Part shown: one piece after another, positions 25,044 through 30,528 of the stretch
Layout: every line of letters starts with the position of its first letter
Numbering within the stretch: the stretch's first letter is position 1
NCBI GenBank assembly: GCA_048594375.1
Contig: JBMDXK010000011.1
Coordinates: forward strand, 1-30,528
Direction: 5' to 3'
Origin: JBMDXK01 sp048594375
GTDB taxonomy: Bacteria > Pseudomonadota > Alphaproteobacteria > Rhizobiales > Methylopilaceae
Length of the DNA: 30,528 nt
Notes under the pieces: model-generated
Told to the model about the DNA's origin: nothing
Seen by the model: the letters and a program-made list of their open reading frames with translations, nothing else
Database searches by the model: none
Translations under genes and position numbers: made by a program

Positions 25044-25725
25044 TTACCCCCTCAATAAGGGGCGGCTTTCACTAAAAAATCAATTGTTTAGGATTGTTAA
25101 TGCGGGTCTAGGTATCATCCTGCCACTGACGTGCCGTCAAAAATTTTGCCTTGGTATGTATAACCACACACACAGCTTCCTCCGATTTTAGAATTTCTCA
25201 ATGCCATTGATAATGCTTTTTTGGTCAGCAAAGAGTTTGGATTAGGGGATGCGAGAGTGTTTGAACCGCAGACATCCAGCACATGATGGCCGCACCAGCA
25301 CTGTGAATAAACAATGCCATCAGGAAACAATTTGAATTCAATAATGGGCAGCAAAGCAGCACGCATGTGTAAGGTACAATTTTTATATCCAAGCAGCTTC
25401 CCAATAATCTCATGCAGCTGTTAAAAATCTAGCCGCGCTCCAATAAAATAATCATCTTATTAGAGAAAACGGCCAGTGCAGCTAAAAAACTCTGCGAGAA
25501 AATAAAGACTTATGGCATTCACACTTAAAATTTACGTCATCGGATTTGATGCACAAGAGGCAGAATCTCATGACACAAAATAATAAAAAACGCTCTCCCA
25601 CGAAAACAGTTTTTATATCTGATATTTCATTGCGCAGGCTGTTTGTCTGGCATTCTGCTTTCTAAATGGATTTATGTATCTGAATATAGATACATACGTT
25701 ACGCTCAGACGAACACTCTAAATGA
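25044..25725. other. Gene-poor stretch downstream of tRNA-Asp (possible mobile-element debris)
   Basis: About 680 bases with only short frames. CCCC...GGGG directly after the tRNA (25048-25062) may be a weak terminator. On the plus strand, bases about 25174-25290 read as LPPILEFLNAIDNAFLVSKE and onward to a TGA with natural composition but no start codon, suggesting the tail of a decayed gene. On the minus strand 25115-25366 gives an 83-codon frame with paired Cys residues but no ribosome-binding site. A 31-codon frame at 25570-25665 follows AGAGG. None is strong enough to call. Confidence 0.4.
25673..25696. terminator. AT-rich hairpin 3' of the helicase-PLD gene
   Basis: TATGTATCT (25673-25681) and AGATACATA (25688-25696) form a perfect 9-bp stem with a 6-base loop, about 30 bases beyond the stop codon of the minus-strand gene. 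The following minus-strand sequence has only a short T-run, so it is a weak terminator or RNA 3'-end stabiliser. Confidence 0.4.
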
Positions 25726-28713
25726 TTATGAATTGTTTAGAAACTCTTTCTGCACATCTGCGATCATTTTTGCAGCCATTGTGCCTCTATACAATAACGA
25801 AGATTCATACCGCTGATAATCCGATGATTGATCTCTTACCGCAGATAACCAGTTAAATGAACTTTCGATAATCATTTTGTTGTCGATATATAAAACCTTA
25901 CTATGCAATCTAGCTTTGTGAATAACCTCCGCTCCAGCATCTGAGAGTAATTTGAGAGAATCTTTTAGCTCATGCCGCCTTCCCGTGTTTAGTTTTGAAT
26001 CATAAAATATTTTAACGCTTACGCCGCGATCAACCGCACGTTTAATTTGTGCCGTAATATTATCTTCCTTAATCGCTGATTGTGTGATGAAAGGGCTTGA
26101 TATCACAACACAATCCTGAGCGTCGGAAAATGCTTGTTCTAATATTTCTCTGTGAGCCTCCAAAGAAGATATTCTTTCGATATCCGCCTCAATTTTAGTA
26201 AATGCATTATCTTTTGAAACGTGTGAAAGCCCCACCGCCTTGGCCTTCAGATGGTTAGATAAAATTTGGCTTGGCAACAGCTCATTCTCATTACCGTAAT
26301 TCAGAATTCTCGGGTCACCCATGTAAATGAAAGATTTTTGTGCACGAGAAACGGCAACATTTATCATACGAGGCGATACATCAAAGAACATGAGATGTCC
26401 TTTTTTCTCAAGTGAAGATCGAACATATTCTATGGAGTAAGTTGGAGCAAAAACCACAATAGGAAATTCTGCCCCTTGTAACTTATGAACCGTACCCACA
26501 ACCACGCCATGAATACCTTTTTCTTCCAGCCCTATGCGAATATTGTCTGCTTGCTTCTTAAAAGGTGTCACCACAGCAATAACTTGACCGATAGTCTTTT
26601 CGTAATATGTTTCAATCTTTTGCTTTTCATGAACTATCCATGCAATAATAGTATTAGATTCATCGTTGTTTCTCAGACTTCCAGAAGAATCTCTTTGGCA
26701 AACTCCATATACATCCAAAAAAGATAGGGGAGGATAGAGACCATGGTCTGCATTTGTTTGGGGAATAAGCTTATCCTCATAGCATAGCTCATTGGATATA
26801 GAAATAATATCCGGATGACATCTGTAATGTTCAAGTAAGCAAATGTTATAATCCGCAGAAGCATCTGCTAGATCCATAAAATTACCTTGAGATGACTTAA
26901 AGGCATTTTGTATATGAATGCCTTTTGCAATCCGAACATCTTCTTTTTCTGAAATGGCATGAATTGGTTCCAACTGCATACTATCACCAACAATGAGCGC
27001 CTTTTTAGCCAGCATCAATGAAAAGAACCCGGTTTCAGGACATATTTGTCCAGCTTCATCTAAAATGAGTAATCCTATCGACCCTATCGCTGCTTGCGGA
27101 TTGTTTATGCCACCAAAGTGCTTGGCAAGTTGATGCAATGTCATGCCCACAAATGGGGTGAGCATAGATAATGTTTCTATCGCATGGCGGGAAGATTGAA
27201 ACGCTAGCTTTTTGTTGCGCCCTTGATGTATAAATTGTGCTTCTATTTCTTCAAGAAAGCGTGCTTCCCAATAATGCAACGCATCTGCAAAAGCACTTTT
27301 CATCATCCTAAGACGTTTATCCCAATCACCTTCTTTGAGGGCAGTGTAATAATTAAAATCATTCCTACCCAAAAAACTCAAAATGCCTTTCTTAAAAATA
27401 GACTTAATTTTTGTTTTATATGAAGAAATCCTAACTCTAAGCTGATAGGATTGAACGTTTTTCTTTAACTTTCCTGCAATATCTTCAAGGCTTGCATTTG
27501 CTTTTAAGTCAAGATTTTCATGAGCAGTATCTATAAATTTTTTCTTGATATAAGAGAATTGATCCCATTGTAAAAAAGGTTCTAGAAGATCACCATTCAC
27601 ATAAACTTTATTGCTTTTAGGGCTTTTATTGAGTGTAATATTAGGAATAGATACACCTTCTGCGCTAGCCGGTATGTACAATCCAAGACCAACCTCTGTT
27701 TTAATCCATCTATCTTCAGCGTTTAAATCCAAACTCTTAACAGCATTAGTAACAGCTTGATTGTTTGTTGAGCAAATTGTGGTAAGAGTTGGTCTGCTCG
27801 CGGCATTGCATACGGAATTTACAATTTCAGAGGCAATGACAAATTGAAGTAAACTTGTTTTTCCAGTTCCTGGCGGCCCATGGACAGCGGTTAATTGACC
27901 ATTCTTAGACTTTAAAACTGTTTCTATACTCTTCCACTGCTCAAAATTTGGGATAAATTTGCTTGTAGACAGCGCTCCCGAAAGCTTTGGTGTGAGGGTA
28001 ATACGAGCTTCTTTAATTTTTCCACCATTTCCCAAAGCAGCCTTAGCAGATTTTTCAGACAATACCGAAGCAATCTCATATTTTGCGCATTCTTCGTAAA
28101 CAGAAAGGATATTCGTATTTAATTTGGCAATCATGTTTCCTTTGAAAATATAGTTCTTTTTCTCTTTAACTTCTACTTTTGTACCCCTGAAATCAATTGC
28201 AATTTCTTTGATAAGCTCAGCTTTTATTGCGAAGATAGTTTGAATATAGGAATTCCAGTCATCAACATCTGAAAGTCGGTAACTGTCCTGCACGGCAACA
28301 AAATCATGCCATGAAGATCCAACTGAAATATTATTAACGAATGGCTCTAAATAGGACTTTGAAACACTGAAGCTCGGAAACTGTGAGATATTTAAAGTGC
28401 CATCTCGTTTCAAAGATGCGGACACCCACATAGCCGCTCTAAAGCTCTTGCCATACTTAAACGCATCAAGGGCAATCGTAACATCAACAACATTATCCTT
28501 CTGATTTTGAAAAAACTTGGACACAGTCGTTCTGTCAATCTCCCCGAATGAAATCTGTGATTCCGCAATAGGATACCCTCCACGAGGATAATTTCCTGTC
28601 GGATCAGTCGGAATAATTACCTCAGCAAGGTCAGAATATTTAATGACGTTCTTATAGTAGTGAGCTATTTTAGAACTGCTATTCAACATCACTGAAACCT
28701 TTTGACTATTCAC
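25726..28713 (-). CDS. SF1 DNA2/UPF1-like helicase fused to a PLD nuclease domain (Mokosh type II-like)
   Basis: The 995-residue protein starts at a GTG with an excellent GGGGAGG site 6-7 bases upstream. Residues about 1-255 are a unique N-terminal region. The helicase has Walker A HGPPGTGKTSLL (Lys285), Walker B LLILDEAGQ (Asp552-Glu553), motif III GDSMQLEPIH near 572, EHYRCHPDII near 632, motif V VGTVHKLQGAEFPIVVF near 741, and motif VI NVAVSRAQKSF with its arginine near 790. This is the COG1112/DNA2-UPF1 pattern. The C-terminal 140 residues are a phospholipase-D-like domain with one HKD motif, H937-x-K939-x4-D944 in LHSKVLYIDNK, and an SSPFI strand before it. A COG1112 helicase joined to a PLD domain in one chain is the architecture of type II Mokosh (MkoC) anti-phage defence. 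It is more AT-rich than the core genes and lies beside tRNA-Asp. Other helicase-PLD families are possible. Confidence 0.85.
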   Translation of the reverse strand: MNSQKVSVMLNSSSKIAHYYKNVIKYSDLAEVIIPTDPTGNYPRGGYPIAESQISFGEIDRTTVSKFFQNQKDNVVDVTIALDAFKYGKSFRAAMWVSASLKRDGTLNISQFPSFSVSKSYLEPFVNNISVGSSWHDFVAVQDSYRLSDVDDWNSYIQTIFAIKAELIKEIAIDFRGTKVEVKEKKNYIFKGNMIAKLNTNILSVYEECAKYEIASVLSEKSAKAALGNGGKIKEARITLTPKLSGALSTSKFIPNFEQWKSIETVLKSKNGQLTAVHGPPGTGKTSLLQFVIASEIVNSVCNAASRPTLTTICSTNNQAVTNAVKSLDLNAEDRWIKTEVGLGLYIPASAEGVSIPNITLNKSPKSNKVYVNGDLLEPFLQWDQFSYIKKKFIDTAHENLDLKANASLEDIAGKLKKNVQSYQLRVRISSYKTKIKSIFKKGILSFLGRNDFNYYTALKEGDWDKRLRMMKSAFADALHYWEARFLEEIEAQFIHQGRNKKLAFQSSRHAIETLSMLTPFVGMTLHQLAKHFGGINNPQAAIGSIGLLILDEAGQICPETGFFSLMLAKKALIVGDSMQLEPIHAISEKEDVRIAKGIHIQNAFKSSQGNFMDLADASADYNICLLEHYRCHPDIISISNELCYEDKLIPQTNADHGLYPPLSFLDVYGVCQRDSSGSLRNNDESNTIIAWIVHEKQKIETYYEKTIGQVIAVVTPFKKQADNIRIGLEEKGIHGVVVGTVHKLQGAEFPIVVFAPTYSIEYVRSSLEKKGHLMFFDVSPRMINVAVSRAQKSFIYMGDPRILNYGNENELLPSQILSNHLKAKAVGLSHVSKDNAFTKIEADIERISSLEAHREILEQAFSDAQDCVVISSPFITQSAIKEDNITAQIKRAVDRGVSVKIFYDSKLNTGRRHELKDSLKLLSDAGAEVIHKARLHSKVLYIDNKMIIESSFNWLSAVRDQSSDYQRYESSLLYRGTMAAKMIADVQKEFLNNS

Positions 28714-29245
28714 CCCAAGCCTCCCCGAAGTTTAATCCGTGTGGAGTTGATCGCATTTTCATGCCACCTTGTCCACGGGGTTGTTCTTATGAAGATGAAG
28801 ACTCGTTTAACCGTTGGCCAATTTAATAGAGAGTAAGATGTTGTTATATGGTAACGATATCTCTTGTTTGCAGTGATATGCAGCCCGTTCCTGAGATTTT
28901 AAAAAAGGCTCAAACCCTCTCAAGTGCTTTGATAACAATTGGCGAACAGCACAAAAGCACGCTTTCGCTTTTTACGTTCCTGATGTGTCAATTTGCATTT
29001 AAAATTGAGCCATTTGGTGGTATAATGCCCGCGCGCGCCTCAGGTTACTGACTTGTAAGCGTGCAAATAAACCTCTTCGTATTTGACCGAACGCCAGAGC
29101 TTTTCGACAAAGAATTGTCCCGCCATGCACCCTTACCATCCATCGAGATTGTGACTTTTCCGTTTTAATTTTCTACTTGCAACATAATCGCCGTGATGGT
29201 TAATAAATTACACCTGTTCACTTGTAATATTTATGTTGTGTATTC
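28714..29245. other. Divergent region between the helicase-PLD gene and the repeat protein
   Basis: About 530 bases. A 67-codon plus-strand frame at 28848-29051 starts at an ATG without a ribosome site and ends in the GC-rich GCGCGCGC patch; I do not call it. An extended -10 element lies at 29021-29026 (listed separately). The last 60 bases before the repeat-protein ATG are AT-rich, with no Shine-Dalgarno. Confidence 0.4.
29021..29026 (+). promoter_or_regulatory. Extended -10 promoter element, possibly for the repeat protein
   Basis: A perfect TATAAT is preceded by TGG, giving the TGn extended -10 form that can work without a good -35; only TTTAAA lies at the -35 position. A transcript from here would have a 5' leader of about 210 bases before the ATG at 29246. 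The link to that gene is inference. Confidence 0.35.
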
Positions 29246-30528
29246 ATGCGCCCATTTATACCATCTTACGATTCTTCTTTGCGCCCATTAAATCAGCAAC
29301 AGCCCGATGAACACACGGGGCAATCGCAACAAGACTTTGATAGTGCTCTTGCATTACGGCAATCCTCAACACAGCCTCTGGCTCAAACAACACCCGCTCA
29401 GCATAGTTATGGTGCTTATAGCCCAACAGCAGAAACTTTAGCATCTGACAATTTTCATCTATTAAATAATCAAGGTATGCAGGAGCCTTTTTTAAATGAC
29501 GGAGATTTCTGGGCTCAGCCGAGTGATCCTATGTTTGATCCGGAAAGCATACAATCTGGCACTGATCCAGCCCTGCACTTCTACAATCAGACTTATGGAA
29601 GCCGTGAGCAGGCGTCTATAGATGATATTGAGGGGTTTAATGCAGATGCTGATCTTACTCCATTTTTTCACATGTCGAGCAACCCGCAGGCACAGGATCA
29701 CGCGCAATTTTCCCAAGACCCTACGCTTGACCATCTCTCTTTATTCATATCAAACCCCTTGGATTATAGCGATGTTCAAAATGCTATCCGTGACGAAGTG
29801 ACAAAAACAAATCCTATAAATGCTCATCCTTACGAAAACATTGCAGCCGCCGTCAATGCACGTTTTGGCATTGATGATATGTTAACTTATGAGGATGTTG
29901 CACAATTTCTTGAGAGGGAAAAATTACAGCTTGATTTAATGGCAGGGCATTATCCAGTACAGAACAATACTGGCACCTTATCCGCTCCATCCCAAATAAC
30001 CACAATGACCGGAGCATCAGGCGCTACGTCAAAACGCACCGCATCCGATGCTGGATTGGGAGCAATTGCGCCCAAGAGACCACAGCCTAGAAAAATTACC
30101 TCTAAGGAAGGAACCGAAAAAAAACAATATTCATACCGGCTTACCGCCAGTGTTTCCCTTGAGGATGCCATCGCACACACAACCTATTTTAACAATACCA
30201 ATCAAGCCGACATTGCAGCATGGCTCTCCGGCAAAGCAACCGAACTGCCCACGGACAGGCTTCGCCTTCTGGAAGCCTTTGAAAACAAACAAGATATAAA
30301 AGCACAGAATAACCTGCGCAAAGCACTGGACAGCGATAACGCAAAACCCTTCCAAGATTTTTCACAGAATCCTGACTTGGCGACAACAGCACAAGCGGTC
30401 ATTGCACGCTTGCAGTCTGGCGCCCTCACCGCCAGTGTTTCCCTTGAGGATGCCATCGCACACACAACCTATTTTGGCAGAACCAAGCGAGCCGACATTG
30501 CAGCATGGCTCTCCGGCAAAGCAAAAGA
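29246..30528 (+). CDS. Long tandem-repeat protein with disordered N-terminus (3' end outside window)
   Basis: The frame opens at ATG 29246 and runs 427 codons to the window edge without a stop; I recognise no family. Residues 1-150 are rich in Gln, Ser, Pro, Asp and Asn (MRPFIPSYDSSLRPLNQQQP), have no signal peptide and look disordered, with an acidic-aromatic patch near 83-105 (LNDGDFW, DPMFDPES). Residues 155-235 look helical (FGIDDMLTYEDVAQFLEREK). A bipartite basic cluster follows: K263-R264, 12 residues, then KRPQPRK (277-283). From residue 299 a 95-residue repeat begins with SVSLEDAIAHTTYF, five variable residues (316-320, NNTNQ), then ADIAAWLSGKA. A second copy starts near 394, with GRTKR at 411-415. 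No Shine-Dalgarno precedes the ATG, so the start is less certain than the frame. A host-directed effector or a modular nucleic-acid or protein binder is possible. Confidence 0.85.
   Translation, partial: MRPFIPSYDSSLRPLNQQQPDEHTGQSQQDFDSALALRQSSTQPLAQTTPAQHSYGAYSPTAETLASDNFHLLNNQGMQEPFLNDGDFWAQPSDPMFDPESIQSGTDPALHFYNQTYGSREQASIDDIEGFNADADLTPFFHMSSNPQAQDHAQFSQDPTLDHLSLFISNPLDYSDVQNAIRDEVTKTNPINAHPYENIAAAVNARFGIDDMLTYEDVAQFLEREKLQLDLMAGHYPVQNNTGTLSAPSQITTMTGASGATSKRTASDAGLGAIAPKRPQPRKITSKEGTEKKQYSYRLTASVSLEDAIAHTTYFNNTNQADIAAWLSGKATELPTDRLRLLEAFENKQDIKAQNNLRKALDSDNAKPFQDFSQNPDLATTAQAVIARLQSGALTASVSLEDAIAHTTYFGRTKRADIAAWLSGKAK
30140..30424 (+). repeat. Coding tandem repeat, copy 1 (285 bases, 95 residues)
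   Basis: The unit is counted from the Leu codon before ACCGCCAGTG at 30143 to the same point of copy 2. Its first third encodes two predicted helices (SLEDAIAHTTYF and ADIAAWLSGKA) joined by the variable residues NNTNQ (30191-30205). The rest encodes further helices (TDRLRLLEAFENKQDIKAQ, NNLRKALDSDN, and TTAQAVIARLQSG). The three parts, each about 30 residues, share a loose helix-loop-helix pattern, so the 95-residue unit may descend from a smaller one; this is weak. Confidence 0.9.
30425..30528 (+). repeat. Coding tandem repeat, copy 2 (cut by the window edge)
   Basis: The 104 visible bases align with copy 1 without a gap. ACC at 30428 to TTT at 30475 (48 bases) is identical, as is GCC at 30491 through the next 33 bases. 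Between them lies the variable block 30476-30490 (GRTKR in place of NNTNQ). The array must continue to the right of the window; its copy number is unknown. Confidence 0.9.

Noticed and set aside
25115..25366. 83-codon minus-strand frame with paired cysteines, briefly considered as rubredoxin-like
   Set aside because: The Cys spacing does not match rubredoxin or another metal-binding motif, there is no Shine-Dalgarno, and an overlapping frame is equally open.
25570..25665. 31-codon plus-strand frame starting MTQNNKKRSPTK
   Set aside because: AGAGG precedes it, but it is too short, has no recognisable feature and lies in gene-poor debris. Noted only.
28848..29051. 67-codon plus-strand frame in the region before the repeat protein
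   Set aside because: No ribosome-binding site, undistinguished composition, and it ends within the GC-rich patch that follows a probable -10 element at 29021. It reads as chance.
30140..30528. Reading the tandem repeats as canonical TAL-effector repeats
   Set aside because: The period is 95 residues, not 33-35, and the LTPxQVVAIAS...LLPVLCQ consensus is absent. Only the design logic is similar.
30140..30528. CRISPR-like or non-coding repeat explanation
   Set aside because: The repeats keep one open frame, their period is a multiple of three, and differences alter residues without breaking the frame. They are coding.

Overview
The window looks like a chromosomal segment of an alphaproteobacterium of moderate GC content. 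This is inferred from gene content, not from a database search. The supporting signs are: a lone 205-aa S4 gene (rpsD) outside any ribosomal operon; a DnaG whose zinc-finger region carries the SPFN...FSSGKHGD wording I recall from many Alphaproteobacteria; a large RpoD two genes away; SecD and SecF fused in one chain; an ExoD-family gene; and an asnO/ngg/M42 osmoprotectant operon of the kind known from rhizobia and pseudomonads. I cannot name the genus.

Layout. 1-5.2 kb: the tail of an unknown gene, a CAU tRNA (minus), a secreted SIMPL-domain protein (plus), panD and rpsD (minus), then dnaG (plus). 5.2-9.5 kb: rpoD (plus) converges on a TadG-like von Willebrand A protein (minus), with a shared bidirectional terminator between them. 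9.6-12.6 kb (minus): a CPA2 cation:proton antiporter translationally coupled to a quinone oxidoreductase. 12.7-17.9 kb (plus): a doubtful small membrane protein, fused secDF overlapping exoD, and a CorC/HlyC-type CBS membrane protein. 17.9-22.9 kb (minus): the three-gene operon for N-acetylglutaminylglutamine amide, an osmoprotectant dipeptide. 23.2-24.4 kb (plus): a TusA-like protein and a diverged, possibly methyltransferase-like protein. Up to here the segment reads as ordinary core genome.

From tRNA-Asp (24,967) onward the character changes to accessory DNA. There is about 680 bases of debris with no convincing gene, then a visibly AT-rich 995-aa protein joining an SF1 (DNA2/UPF1-like) helicase to a single-HKD phospholipase-D domain. 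That architecture matches single-gene (type II) Mokosh anti-phage defence. Finally, a reading frame opens at 29,246 and runs off the window end without a stop. It has a long polar N-terminus, a bipartite basic cluster resembling a nuclear-localisation signal, and then a tandem array with a 95-residue (285-base) period.

The two visible repeat copies are identical base for base over long stretches. Six of their differences fall in a 14-base window that changes four of five neighbouring residues (NNTNQ versus GRTKR). A rigid repeat scaffold with a few hypervariable residues at a predicted helix-loop-helix junction is the design logic of TAL-effector-type modular binding proteins, but period and sequence are unlike TAL repeats. 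This is the best candidate in the window for an undescribed system; most of the array lies beyond the right edge.
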